Of a stretch of DNA of 64,000 bases, positions 18,158-26,745 are shown one piece after another. The stretch covers positions 248,001 through 312,000 of the forward strand of contig NZ_PKQQ01000001.1 in NCBI RefSeq assembly GCF_002893095.1, read 5' to 3'. The notes beneath the pieces were generated by a model that worked only from the letters and a program-made list of their open reading frames with translations, ran no database searches and was not told the origin of the DNA. This stretch comes from Stenotrophomonas sp. VV52 (GTDB lineage Bacteria; Pseudomonadota; Gammaproteobacteria; Xanthomonadales; Xanthomonadaceae). Both the position numbers and the translations under genes were made by a program. The stretch's first letter is position 1, and each line of letters begins with the position of its first letter.

Positions 18158-19246
18158 TCAGCCGGCGTTGCCGCGCGTGGCGTGCTGCTGCAGCGCCCAT
18201 TGCACATGCTCGCGCACCAGCGCGGAGGGGTGTTCCACGCGCGACTGCAGCGCGGCCAGGGTATCGGCATGGCCGGGCGCGTTGCCCAGCGCCACCGCGA
18301 TATTGCGCAGCCAGCGCTCATGGCCGCTGCGCCGGATCGGGCTGCCTTCGGTGCGGCGCAGGAATTCGTCTTCCTCCCACGCGAACAGCTGGGCCAGGGT
18401 GGCCGTATCCAGATCATTGCGCGCACGGAAATCCGGCTCGTCGGTGCGCCGCGCGAACTTGTTCCAGGGACAGACCAGCTGGCAGTCGTCGCAGCCGTAG
18501 ATGCGGTTGCCCATCGGCACGCGCATGTCTTCGGGAATGGCGCCGTCGTGTTCGATGGTCAGGTAGGAAATGCAGCGCCGCGCGTCGAGTCGCTGCGGCG
18601 CGATGATGGCCTGGGTCGGGCACACGTCGATGCAGCGTGTGCAGGTGCCGCAGTGCGCGGTGGCCGATGTGTCCACCGGCAGCGGCAGGTCGATGTAGAT
18701 CTCGCCTAGGAAGAACCACGAGCCGCCGTGGCGGTCGATCAGGCAGGTGTGCTTGCCGATCCAGCCCAGTCCGGCGTTGCGCGCCAGGGCGCGCTCAAGC
18801 ACCGGCGCGGAATCGACGAATACCCGGTAGCCGAACGCGCCGATCTCCGCTGCGAGCGCGTCGGCGAACTTCTGCAGGCGGTTGCGCATCAGCTTGTGGT
18901 AATCGCGGCCCAGCGCGTAGCGCGCCACGTAGGCGCGGTCGCCGTCGTGCAGGGTGTCCCAGGCCTGGGTGTCGTCCTTGTGGCCGTAATCCATGCCCAC
19001 CGAGATCACGCGCACGGTGCCGGGCAGCAGTTCGGCCGGGCGTGCACGCAGGGTGCCATGGCGTGCCATCCACTCCATGGTGCCGTACAGGCCTTTGCCG
19101 AGCCAGTCGGCCAGGTGTGCTTCGTCCTCGCCCAGTTCGATGCCGGCGATGCCGCAGCGCTGGAACCCGTGTTCGCGCGCGAGTGCGCGCACGCGCTCGG
19201 CAGCGCGTGGCAGGTGGACGGGCGTGGGCAGGGGAGCCGCGGACAT
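18158..19246 (-). CDS. queG: Epoxyqueuosine reductase
   Basis: Last step of queuosine synthesis: reduction of epoxyqueuosine to queuosine in tRNA, using cobalamin and two [4Fe-4S] clusters (362 aa). Cluster ligands are visible as CGTCTRCIDVCPTQAI and GCDDCQLVCPWN. The N-terminal conserved stretch GFQRCGIAGIELGEDEAHLA and the cobalamin-binding core SVGMDYGHK and GRDYHKLM are present. A HEAT-like tail ends the protein. Start at 19246; the divergent nnrD start lies only 23 bp away, so the two promoters must overlap each other or the coding sequences. Confidence 0.95.
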   Translation of the reverse strand: MSAAPLPTPVHLPRAAERVRALAREHGFQRCGIAGIELGEDEAHLADWLGKGLYGTMEWMARHGTLRARPAELLPGTVRVISVGMDYGHKDDTQAWDTLHDGDRAYVARYALGRDYHKLMRNRLQKFADALAAEIGAFGYRVFVDSAPVLERALARNAGLGWIGKHTCLIDRHGGSWFFLGEIYIDLPLPVDTSATAHCGTCTRCIDVCPTQAIIAPQRLDARRCISYLTIEHDGAIPEDMRVPMGNRIYGCDDCQLVCPWNKFARRTDEPDFRARNDLDTATLAQLFAWEEDEFLRRTEGSPIRRSGHERWLRNIAVALGNAPGHADTLAALQSRVEHPSALVREHVQWALQQHATRGNAG

Positions 19247-19269
19247 GGCGACAAGTATAGAATCCCGGC

Positions 19270-20112
19270 ATGTCCGAGCTTGCTGAACCGTATGACCTGT
19301 GGGAAGCGCAGCGCCTGGTGCCGCTGCTGCCGCCACGGCCCGTGGACAGCCACAAGGGCCGCAACGGCCATGTGCTGTGCGTGGGCGGCAATGCGGGCAG
19401 CGGCGGTGCGGTGATGCTGGCGGCCGAATCGGCGCTGCGTGCCGGTGCCGGGCTGGTGAGTGTGGCCACCCAGCCACAGCACATCGCGCCCCTGCTCAGC
19501 CGCTTGCCGGAAGCGATGGTGCACGCGGTGGAAGACAGCAGTGACCTGCCGTCGTTGCTGAAGCGCGCCTCGGTGGTGGCGATCGGCCCCGGACTGGGCC
19601 AGGACGACTGGGCGCGTGAGCTGTTGCGCCAGGTGCTGGGCTGCGGCAAGCCATTGGTGATCGACGCCGACGCGCTCAACCTGCTGGCGGCCCATCCGCA
19701 GCCGCTGCGCGACGCGATCCTGACCCCGCACCCGGGCGAAGCCGCGCGCCTGCTCGAAACCGACACCGCTACCGTGCAGGCTGACCGCGTTGCCGCCGTT
19801 ACCGCGCTGGCGGCACGCTTCAGCGCGGTGGTGGTGCTCAAGGGCGCCGGAACACTCGTGGCCGCGCCGCACGGGCGGCCCAGGCGCATCGCTGCAGGCA
19901 ACCCCGGCATGGCCGTGGGCGGCATGGGCGACCTGCTTACCGGCATCATCGCGGCGCTGCGTGCGCAGGGCCTGGACGCGTTCGACGCCGCCAGCGGCGG
20001 CGCGCTGCTGCATGCCCTGGCCGGCGACGACGCGGCCCGCGACGGCCAGCGTGGCCTGCTCCCCACCGACCTGCTGGTGCCGCTGCGCCGGCGGGCGAAT
20101 CCGGAACCGTGA
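19270..20112 (+). CDS. nnrD: ADP-dependent NAD(P)H-hydrate dehydratase, stand-alone
   Basis: Repairs hydrated NAD(P)H by ADP-dependent dehydration (280 aa). It has the YjeF C-terminal kinase-like fold: HKGRNGHVLCVGGNAGSGGA, IGPGLGQDDWA, DADALNLL, LTPHPGEAARLL and the signature NPGMAVGGMGDLLTG. The N-terminal epimerase domain (NnrE) found fused in E. coli is absent. A TATAGA box at 19255-19260 lies just before the ATG, so the transcript is probably nearly leaderless. The stop overlaps the tsaE start. Confidence 0.93.
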   Translation: MSELAEPYDLWEAQRLVPLLPPRPVDSHKGRNGHVLCVGGNAGSGGAVMLAAESALRAGAGLVSVATQPQHIAPLLSRLPEAMVHAVEDSSDLPSLLKRASVVAIGPGLGQDDWARELLRQVLGCGKPLVIDADALNLLAAHPQPLRDAILTPHPGEAARLLETDTATVQADRVAAVTALAARFSAVVVLKGAGTLVAAPHGRPRRIAAGNPGMAVGGMGDLLTGIIAALRAQGLDAFDAASGGALLHALAGDDAARDGQRGLLPTDLLVPLRRRANPEP

Positions 20113-20600
20113 TGCCCATGATCGATTTCTTCCTGGCCGAACCGCAGGACACCGACCTGCTGGGTCAATGGCTGGCCGCGACCCGCCCGCCGCATGCGGT
20201 GGTCCAGCTGCAGGGCGACCTGGGCGCCGGCAAGTCGACACTCGCGCGGGCGCTGTTGCGCGCACTGGGGGTAGAGGGCGGCATCCGCAGCCCGACCTAT
20301 ACGCTGGTGGAGCGCTACCCGCTGGCCGACGGGCACGAGGCCTGGCACCTGGACCTGTACCGGATCGGCCAGGCCGAGGAGCTGGATTTCCTGGGGCTGG
20401 ACGAGGGCAGCGCGTCGCTGTGGCTGGTGGAGTGGCCCGAGCGCGGCGCCGGTGCGCTGCCGCCGACCGACCTGATCGTGGCGCTGGAAATCGAGGGGCA
20501 GGGCCGTCGCGCGCGGCTCTCCGGGGTCAGTGCGGCCGGACATGAATGGCTGGAACGGCTGCCGCAAGGGGGCGACTTGCAGGCCCTATCTGTGGGCTGA
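20112..20600 (+). CDS. tsaE: tRNA threonylcarbamoyladenosine synthesis ATPase
   Basis: Small ATPase needed by the TsaB/TsaD complex for t6A37 formation in tRNA (162 aa with this start). Walker A is GDLGAGKST near residue 38; SPTYTLVERY and the HLDLYRI and LVEWPERG strands are typical. ATG at 20112 overlaps the nnrD stop (TGATG); ATG at 20118 or GTG at 20109 are alternatives. The nnrD-tsaE-amidase-mutL order is a common gammaproteobacterial arrangement. Confidence 0.93.
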   Translation: MPMIDFFLAEPQDTDLLGQWLAATRPPHAVVQLQGDLGAGKSTLARALLRALGVEGGIRSPTYTLVERYPLADGHEAWHLDLYRIGQAEELDFLGLDEGSASLWLVEWPERGAGALPPTDLIVALEIEGQGRRARLSGVSAAGHEWLERLPQGGDLQALSVG

Positions 20601-20682
20601 CAGTAGGAAAGACCCCCAGGTTACGGATTATTAAGGAAAAAGCGGTTGCATTTCATTCAGCGCGGTGATTGAATCCTCAGCC

Positions 20683-22326
20683 ATGCCAATGGGGAAACCA
20701 CTCACCGCCCTCTTTGCCGCCGTCGGACTCTGTCTGGCGAGCGCGATGTCGTGGGCTGGCGAGGTCCGTCAGGTTGCGCTGGAGACCGGTTCGACCGGCA
20801 CCCGCGCGGAGATCGCGCTGGCCGGCAGCGGCGGTTACAAGACGCTGAGCCTGTCCGGTCCGAACCGGCTGGTGGTGGATTTCCCGGATTCGAGCGCGGT
20901 GCGCAACCTGAAGCTGCCTGCGCCCACGGGCGTGGTCACGGCGGTGCGTACCGGGCAGCCGGTGCCGGGCACGTTCCGGGTCGTATTCGACCTGGCCGAG
21001 TCGGTGGCGCCGTTCAAGCCGCAGATGCTGAAGCAGGGCCAGGATTCGCGGCTGGTGATCGAGTGGCCGGGCGATGCGCCGGCCAGCGTGGCCAAGGCGC
21101 CCGTAGCGAGTGCGCCTGTTGCGTCCGCGCCTGTAACGACCCCGCCGGCAACTTCCCAGACCGCGTCTACGCCGGTGGCCGCGCAGCCGACGCCGGCGCC
21201 GGTTGTTCAAACGACCCGTACCTTGCCGCCGACGCCGGCGGAAGCCGCGCAGGCGCAGGCGCGTGCCGATGCGGCCCGCGCGGCGGCGCTGTTGACTGCG
21301 ACGGTTCGCCAGCAGGCGAGTGCGAGTGCGGCGACGGCGGTGCCGACGCCGGCAGCGCCGACCGCAGTAACTACGACCAATGTGGCCGCAGCCGGAACCG
21401 CGAACGCGGCCAGCAATGCGGCGTCGCCGGCGGCGATCCTGGCTGGGCAGCCGACGGCGGCGGTGGCACCGGCGCAGCCTGCGCCGACGCCGGTGCAGAC
21501 GACGGTGGTACCGCCGCGTCCGGTGATGCCGAGCGATGCGTCGCGGGTAAAGATGCAGTCGGGCATGCGCCCGCTGGTGGTGGCGATCGATCCGGGCCAT
21601 GGCGGCCAGGATCCGGGTGCGGTGGGGCCGACCGGGAAGCGGGAGAAGGACATCACGCTGGCGGTGGCACGTGAGCTGGCGCGCCAGGTCAATGCGACGC
21701 CGGGCCTGAAGGCGTACCTGACCCGCGATACGGACGTGTTCATTCCGCTGCCGATGCGTGCGCAGAAGGCGCGTTCGGCGAAGGCGGACATCTTCATTTC
21801 GATCCATGCGGACGCGGCGGAAAACCGCGCGGCGACGGGGTCGTCGGTGTATGTGCTGTCGACGAAGGGTGCGTCTTCGCAGCGTGCGCGCTGGCTGGCG
21901 GACAAGGAAAACGCGGCGGATCTGGTCGGTGGCGTGCGCCTGCAGCAGACGGAGGGGACGCTGGCCAACGTGCTGCTGGACCTGGCGCAGAGCGGCTACA
22001 TGAAGGCGTCGGAAGATGCGGCGGGGCATGTGCTGGGTGGGTTGAAGCGCATTGGCAAGAACCACAAGCCGAACATCGAGCGCGCGAACTTCGCGGTGCT
22101 GCGCACGTCGGACATGCCGGCGATGCTGGTGGAAACGGCCTTCATTTCGAATCCGGATGAAGAGCGCCGCCTGATGGACCCGGCCTACCAGCGCCAGATC
22201 GCGGGTGCGGTGCTTGATGGCGTACACACGTTCTTCAGCCGCCAGCCTCCACCAGGAACGCTCTACGCGGCCCGCGCCCAAGCCGAAATAGACGCCGCCG
22301 GGACGGTTGCCGGGGGTAGCAAATAA
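20683..22326 (+). CDS. amiC: N-acetylmuramoyl-L-alanine amidase (AMIN plus Amidase_3)
   Basis: Periplasmic amidase that splits septal peptidoglycan during cell separation (547 aa). A signal peptide (LTALFAAVGLCLASAMSWAG) precedes an AMIN targeting domain (about 33-135). An unusually long linker of about 150 residues, almost only Ala, Pro, Thr, Val and Gln (about 137-285), separates it from the catalytic Amidase_3 domain. Zinc residues are in IDPGHGGQDPGA, the REKD glutamate and SIHAD; LVETAFISNPDEE is the C-terminal signature. E. coli paralogues have much shorter linkers. The exact paralogue name (amiB or amiC) is not certain. Confidence 0.9.
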   Translation: MPMGKPLTALFAAVGLCLASAMSWAGEVRQVALETGSTGTRAEIALAGSGGYKTLSLSGPNRLVVDFPDSSAVRNLKLPAPTGVVTAVRTGQPVPGTFRVVFDLAESVAPFKPQMLKQGQDSRLVIEWPGDAPASVAKAPVASAPVASAPVTTPPATSQTASTPVAAQPTPAPVVQTTRTLPPTPAEAAQAQARADAARAAALLTATVRQQASASAATAVPTPAAPTAVTTTNVAAAGTANAASNAASPAAILAGQPTAAVAPAQPAPTPVQTTVVPPRPVMPSDASRVKMQSGMRPLVVAIDPGHGGQDPGAVGPTGKREKDITLAVARELARQVNATPGLKAYLTRDTDVFIPLPMRAQKARSAKADIFISIHADAAENRAATGSSVYVLSTKGASSQRARWLADKENAADLVGGVRLQQTEGTLANVLLDLAQSGYMKASEDAAGHVLGGLKRIGKNHKPNIERANFAVLRTSDMPAMLVETAFISNPDEERRLMDPAYQRQIAGAVLDGVHTFFSRQPPPGTLYAARAQAEIDAAGTVAGGSK

Positions 22327-22350
22327 AAGCCCGCATTCGCGGGTTTTTGT
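22325..22350 (+). terminator. Intrinsic terminator of the amidase gene
   Basis: AAAAGCCCGC-ATTC-GCGGGTTTTTG followed by another T run, beginning at the amidase stop codon. A bulge-free stem with strong U tract. Confidence 0.8.
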
Positions 22351-22379
22351 TTTTTTGGGTGCGGTATTCGACAGGGTGC

Positions 22380-22405
22380 GTGGTGCCGGGCTTTGCCCGG
22401 CTGCT
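22380..22405. repeat. SMAG/REP-type palindrome
   Basis: GTGCCGGGCTTTGCCCGGCT forms a short GC hairpin. The ~45 bp that follow it (CTGCTGTTGGATT, GCGAACAGCC) recur inverted next to the palindrome at 45728-45753, so the hairpin and its flank travel together. Confidence 0.6.
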
Positions 22406-22456
22406 GTTGGATTTGGGCGAACAGCCTTGGGCTGCGGGGTCTCCCTGGTCAGGGCC

Positions 22457-22632
22457 GTCGGGTGCGGGTTTGTGGGGGACGCTGCAAGTACGTCCATGTA
22501 AGCTCATCGCCGCTTGCACGTGTGCGCTGTCCTGCGCACACGGCAAGACCTGGGTTGGGCTCCTGCCCAACCCGTCGGGCGCATGCGCCCGACCCATGCG
22601 GCTCGTGCCCCCTCAAACCCACCCCCGCCGAC
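22457..22632. repeat. Long palindromic intergenic element, divergent copy F
   Basis: Outer arms GGTGCGGGTTTGTGGGGG (from 22461) and CCCCCTCAAACCCACCC (to about 22625) are nearly complementary. Inside, on the minus strand, AGCTTACATGGACGTACTTG matches the core of the copies at 22719 and 45377. Three further perfect hairpins follow: GTGTGCG/CGCACAC, GGGTTGGGC/GCCCAACCC and GTCGGGCGC/GCGCCCGAC. This 575-bp gap between the amidase gene and mutL holds no gene. Confidence 0.6.
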
Positions 22633-22666
22633 CCTCCGACAGTGGCAGGTGAGTCACCGAAAAGCG

Positions 22667-22692
22667 GTAGAGCCGGGCCTTGCCCGGCTGCT
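22667..22692. repeat. SMAG/REP-type palindrome beside element copy A
   Basis: GGTAGAGCCGGGCCTTGCCC continues into CGGCT, a GTAG-headed hairpin. The stretch between it and the long palindrome (GCTCTTCCTCACCGC) recurs inverted beside the copy at 45377-45492. Confidence 0.65.
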
Positions 22693-22718
22693 CTTCCTCA
22701 CCGCACACGACCATGTAT

Positions 22719-22834
22719 GGGGGCGGCCGCCGGGTAGCCCCCGGAGGGACGCTAGAAAACATGGATGTTTTCTAGCAGCCTACATGGACGTACTTGCGGC
22801 GTGTCCCGGAGCGGGGCTGCCCGGCGGCCGCCCC
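22719..22834 (+). repeat. Long palindromic intergenic element, copy A
   Basis: Outer arms GGGGGCGGCCGCCGGGTAGC and GCTGCCCGGCGGCCGCCCC pair; within them sits the perfect hairpin CTAGAAAACATGGATGTTTT/CTAG. It is followed by AGCCTACATGGACGTACTTG and CGGCGTGTCCC, which closes with GGGACG on the other side. Nearly identical to copies B (30744) and C (45377, inverted). Confidence 0.75.
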
Positions 22835-22901
22835 AGCACGGATGAACTGAAACGCTGCTCTCAGCGGATAGCGGGCCGCCGCATTTCGCTATCATCTACA
22901 C

Positions 22902-24761
22902 ATGAGCATCCGCCAACTCCCCGAAATCCTCATCAACCAGATCGCTGCCGGCGAAGTCGTCGAACGACCTGCTTCGGTGGTCAAGGAACTGGTGGAAAAC
23001 GCGCTGGATGCCGGCGCCAGCCGGGTCGATATCGACCTGGAAGAGGGCGGGGTGCGGTTGATCCGGATCCGCGACGATGGCGGCGGCATTGCGCCGGAGG
23101 AACTGCCGTTGGCCGTGTCCCGGCATGCCACCAGCAAGATCGCCAGCCTGGATGACCTTGAAGCCGTGGCCACGCTCGGGTTCCGCGGCGAAGCGCTGCC
23201 GTCGATCGCCTCGGTGAGCCGGTTCACCCTGGCCTCGCGCCGGCGCAGCGACGAGCATGGCTCGGCGCTGCAGATCGAGGGCGGCAAGCTGGGCGAGGTG
23301 ACCCCGCGTGCGCATGCGCCGGGCACGACCGTCGAAGTTCGCGAGCTGTTCTACAACGTGCCCGCGCGCCGCAAGTTCCTGCGCGCCGAACGTACCGAGC
23401 TGGGCCACATCGAAGAATGGCTCCGCTCGCTGGCACTGGCGCGCCCGGATGTGGAACTGCGCGTGTCGCACAACGGCAAGCCCTCGCGCCGCTACAAGCC
23501 CGGCGATCTGTATTCGGATGCGCGCCTGGGCGAAACCCTCGGCGAGGATTTCGCCACCCAGGCCATGCGCGTGGACCACAGCGGCGCCGGCCTGCGCCTG
23601 CATGGCTGGATCGCGCAGCCGCATTATTCGCGCGCCAGTACCGACCAGCAGTACCTGTACGTCAACGGCCGTTCGGTGCGCGACCGCAGCGTCGCCCATG
23701 CAGTGAAGATGGCCTATGGCGACGTGCTGTTCCATGGCCGCCAGCCGGCCTACGTGCTGTTCCTGGAACTCGATCCCACCCGGGTCGACGTCAACGTGCA
23801 CCCGGCCAAGCACGAAGTGCGCTTCCGCGATTCGCGCCTGATCCACGACTTCGTCTACCGCACGCTCAAGGAAGCGCTGGCCGAAACCCGCGCCGGCATG
23901 ACCGCCGTGGGCGCGAGCGCCGAAGGCGTGGCTGAAGCCGCCGCTGCGATGTACGCCACCGCGCCCGCCGGCAACGGCTACGCGCTCGCTGGCGGCGGCG
24001 GTGGCGGCATGGGCAGCCAGGCTTGGCGTCCGCAGCAGTCGCCGCTGGGCCTGCGCGTGGCCGATGCGCCGTCTGCATATGCGGCGCTGTACGCGCGGCC
24101 GCCCGGCAGCGACGACAGCAGCCTGCCGCCGATGCCGAGCGAGCAGGGGTTGCCGGTGACCGCGGCCGACAGCGGCGTACCGCCGCTGGGCTACGCGGTG
24201 GCGCAGCTGCACGGCATCTACATCCTGGCCGAGAACGCCGAAGGCCTGATCGTGGTGGACATGCATGCCGCGCACGAACGCATCGGCTACGAGCGCCTGA
24301 AGACCGCGCACGACGCCACCGGCCTGCACGCGCAACCGCTGTTGGTGCCGATCACCCTGGCGGTGGGCGAGCGCGATGCCGACACCGCCGAGCGCGAAGC
24401 TGAAACGCTGACCGCGCTGGGGTTTGAAATCACCCGCTCCGGTCCTGGCTCGCTGCATGTGCGCAGCATTCCCGCGCTGCTGGCCAATGCCGAACCGGAA
24501 GGCCTGCTGCGCGATGTGCTGACCGACCTGCGCGAGCACGGCCAGAGCCGGCGCATTGCCAGTGCACGCGACGAGTTGTTGTCGACCATGGCCTGCCACG
24601 GTGCGGTGCGCGCCAACCGGCGGCTGACCCTGCCGGAAATGAACGCGCTGCTGCGCGACATGGAAATTACCGAACGGTCCGGCCAATGCAACCACGGCCG
24701 GCCAACCTGGGCCCGTTTTTCACTGGCGGAAATCGACCGCTGGTTCCTGCGCGGACGTTGA
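22902..24761 (+). CDS. mutL: DNA mismatch repair protein MutL, endonuclease type
   Basis: Matchmaker ATPase of mismatch repair (619 aa). GHKL motifs are clear: [28 protein letters not shown] and [13 protein letters not shown] flexible Gly/Ala-rich linker (about 340-420) leads to the dimerisation domain. That domain carries [12 protein letters not shown], which fits the DQHAx2Ex4E endonuclease motif except Met for Gln, plus ACHGAVRA and QCNHGRPTW, the other metal-site motifs. This agrees with mutH-less bacteria in which MutL itself nicks DNA. A TATCAT box (22888-22893) lies 8 bp before the ATG, so the mRNA leader is very short or absent. Confidence 0.96.
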   Translation: MSIRQLPEILINQIAAGEVVERPASVVKELVENALDAGASRVDIDLEEGGVRLIRIRDDGGGIAPEELPLAVSRHATSKIASLDDLEAVATLGFRGEALPSIASVSRFTLASRRRSDEHGSALQIEGGKLGEVTPRAHAPGTTVEVRELFYNVPARRKFLRAERTELGHIEEWLRSLALARPDVELRVSHNGKPSRRYKPGDLYSDARLGETLGEDFATQAMRVDHSGAGLRLHGWIAQPHYSRASTDQQYLYVNGRSVRDRSVAHAVKMAYGDVLFHGRQPAYVLFLELDPTRVDVNVHPAKHEVRFRDSRLIHDFVYRTLKEALAETRAGMTAVGASAEGVAEAAAAMYATAPAGNGYALAGGGGGGMGSQAWRPQQSPLGLRVADAPSAYAALYARPPGSDDSSLPPMPSEQGLPVTAADSGVPPLGYAVAQLHGIYILAENAEGLIVVDMHAAHERIGYERLKTAHDATGLHAQPLLVPITLAVGERDADTAEREAETLTALGFEITRSGPGSLHVRSIPALLANAEPEGLLRDVLTDLREHGQSRRIASARDELLSTMACHGAVRANRRLTLPEMNALLRDMEITERSGQCNHGRPTWARFSLAEIDRWFLRGR

Positions 24762-24772
24762 AGGGGAGCACG

Positions 24773-25708
24773 ATGCGTATCTGGGGATGGGGACTTGGCG
24801 CGGCACTGCTGGCGCTGGGCCTGGCAGGCTGCGGCGACAAGGAGGCTGCGCCGGTCAAGGCGGCGGTGGATCCGGCGTTCGCGGCCGAACAGCAGCAATG
24901 GCGCCTGCAGCGCTACAACGAGCTGCACGCGCCCGATGGCTGGACCAGCCTGGTCGGACTGCACTGGCTGGAACACAAGGCGCATTACATCGGCAGCGGC
25001 CCCGGCAGCGGCATCCGCCTGGCGGTGGGTCCGGCCAAGCTGGGCATGGTGGCGCGCAATGGCGACACGGTCACCTTTACGCCTGAGCGTGGCGTGGCGC
25101 TGAGCGTGGACGGCAAGCCATTGACCGGTCGCATCCGCTTCTACAGCGACCGCGATGCCACGCCTACGAAGATTGCCTTCGACGACGGCAGGGGCCAGCT
25201 CAGCCTGATCCATCGCGGCGAACGCTTCGCGCTGCGCGTGAAGCACGCCGATGCGTACTCGCGCAGCGGCTTCACCGGCCTGGACTACTGGACGGGCGGT
25301 CCGGACTGGCGGGTCAAGGCGCGCTTCGTGCCGCACCCGGTGGGCAAGACCCTGCCGATCGTGGATATCACCGGGCTCACCACCGACATGCCCAACGCGG
25401 GTGCGCTGGAGTTCGAGCGCGACGGAAAGACCTGGCGGCTGGAAGCGCTGGGCGAGCCGGGCCGCGAGCTGTTCGTGATCTTTGGCGACCGCACCAGCGG
25501 CCACGGCAGCTATCCGGCTGGGCGCTACCTGGACCTGCCGCCGCCGGACGCCAGCGGCAACCTGGTGATCGATTTCAACCATGCCTACAACCCGCCATGT
25601 GCGTTCACGCCGTTCGCCACGTGCCCGCTGACGCCGCCGGAAAACCGCCTGGACCTGCCGGTCGAGGCGGGCGAAAAGGCCTATCACCCGCCCCAGGGAG
25701 GGGCTTGA
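24773..25708 (+). CDS. DUF1684 lipoprotein
   Basis: Predicted lipoprotein of 311 aa, lipobox LAGC with Cys20. The DUF1684 pattern is visible: WRLQRYNELHAPDGWTSLVG, GLDYWTGGPDWRVKARF, and the C-terminal DFNHAYNPPCAFTPFATCPL and NRLDLPVEAGEK. The family is widespread; its activity is not established to my knowledge. Start at 24773 has an AAGGGGAG ribosome site. It is 11 bp behind mutL and 2 bp ahead of the TraB-family gene, probably one transcript. Confidence 0.85.
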   Translation: MRIWGWGLGAALLALGLAGCGDKEAAPVKAAVDPAFAAEQQQWRLQRYNELHAPDGWTSLVGLHWLEHKAHYIGSGPGSGIRLAVGPAKLGMVARNGDTVTFTPERGVALSVDGKPLTGRIRFYSDRDATPTKIAFDDGRGQLSLIHRGERFALRVKHADAYSRSGFTGLDYWTGGPDWRVKARFVPHPVGKTLPIVDITGLTTDMPNAGALEFERDGKTWRLEALGEPGRELFVIFGDRTSGHGSYPAGRYLDLPPPDASGNLVIDFNHAYNPPCAFTPFATCPLTPPENRLDLPVEAGEKAYHPPQGGA

Positions 25709-25710
25709 CC

Positions 25711-26676
25711 ATGATGATGTTGAAGCGACTGGCGGCGCCGCTGCTGCTTGCTACCGGCCTGCTGCTGGGCACCGCGGCCAGCGCCGCGCCGGCCGCGACC
25801 CCGGCCACGCCCCCGGCCGCGTCGACCGCGCCGGTGCCGCTGCTGTGGAAGGTGACCGGGCCAGGCGACAGCCGCCTGTACCTGCTGGGTTCGTTCCACC
25901 TGCTGCGCGCCGAGGACTATCCGCTGGCGGCCGACGTGGACCAGGCCTTCGCGGCGTCGAAGCGGGTGGTGTTCGAGCTGTCGCCGCAGGACATGCAGTC
26001 GCCGGACCTGACCCGCAAGATGCTGCAGGCGGCGATGCGTACCGATGGCAGCGAGCTGAAGCGCGACCTGGACGCGGCAACCTGGACCAAGCTGCAGAAG
26101 TACGCGGCCGACAACAAACTGCCGCTGGCCCAGCTGCAGGGCATGAAGCCGTGGTTCGTGGGCTTGACCATCACGCTGTCGCAGTTCACCAAGATGGGGC
26201 TGGACCCGGAACTGGGCCTGGACCGCCATTTCATGGCCCGCGCCGCGGACGCCGGCAAGCCGACCAGCGGGCTGGAAGACATCGACACCCAGGTGGCGGT
26301 GCTGTCGGGCATGTCGCTGCAGGAACAGCAGCAGATGGTGGCCGAGGCGCTGGACCAGGCCGACCAGGCCGACGCGGAAGGCCGCAAGCTGCATGATGCG
26401 TGGCGTCGTGGCGACGACAAGCTGCTGTGGACCTCGATGGCCGCGGAGATGCGCGGCGAGTATCCGCAGCTGTACAAGCGCATCAACACCGACCGCAACG
26501 ACGCCTGGGTGCCTAAGCTGGAGCAGCAGCTCAAGGCCGGGCAGGGCGGCACGCTGGTGGTGGTGGGCACGCTGCACCTGCTGGGCGAGGACGGCGTGGT
26601 CGAAAAGCTGCGCGCCCGGGGCTACCAGGTGGAGCGGGTCTGCAGCGGCTGTGCCAAGCCCAAGACCAAGCGCTGA
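25711..26676 (+). CDS. TraB/GumN-family protein
   Basis: Exported protein of 321 aa: signal peptide about 1-25, then an Ala/Pro/Thr-rich stretch. The domain begins LLWKVTGPGDSRLYLLGSFH and ends TLVVVGTLHLLGEDGVVEKL before CSGCAKPK. The two GxxH motifs (GSFH, GTLH) and the distal E/D residues are the proposed metal-binding core of the TraB/TIKI superfamily, whose eukaryotic members are metalloproteases. Bacterial function is uncertain. The start has an AGGGAGGGG site 7 nt upstream. Confidence 0.85.
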   Translation: MMMLKRLAAPLLLATGLLLGTAASAAPAATPATPPAASTAPVPLLWKVTGPGDSRLYLLGSFHLLRAEDYPLAADVDQAFAASKRVVFELSPQDMQSPDLTRKMLQAAMRTDGSELKRDLDAATWTKLQKYAADNKLPLAQLQGMKPWFVGLTITLSQFTKMGLDPELGLDRHFMARAADAGKPTSGLEDIDTQVAVLSGMSLQEQQQMVAEALDQADQADAEGRKLHDAWRRGDDKLLWTSMAAEMRGEYPQLYKRINTDRNDAWVPKLEQQLKAGQGGTLVVVGTLHLLGEDGVVEKLRARGYQVERVCSGCAKPKTKR

Positions 26677-26694
26677 ACCCTTCAGCCGGAAACG

Positions 26695-26730
26695 AAAAAG
26701 GCGCGGCCCGGGGGCTGCGCCTTTTTTTTT
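26695..26730. terminator. Intrinsic terminator between convergent TraB gene and phaR
   Basis: AAAAAGGCGCGGCCC-GGGG-GCTGCGCCTTTTTTTTT: a GC-rich stem with one mismatch and nine T residues; A residues on the left allow action for phaR on the minus strand as well. Confidence 0.85.
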
Positions 26731-26745
26731 GGTGCCGCGGGTGGA

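Noticed and set aside
22719-22834. Protein-coding genes within the long palindromes
   Set aside because: Open frames cross them on both strands, but they change length between copies, lack ribosome sites and are explained by GC-rich inverted symmetry.
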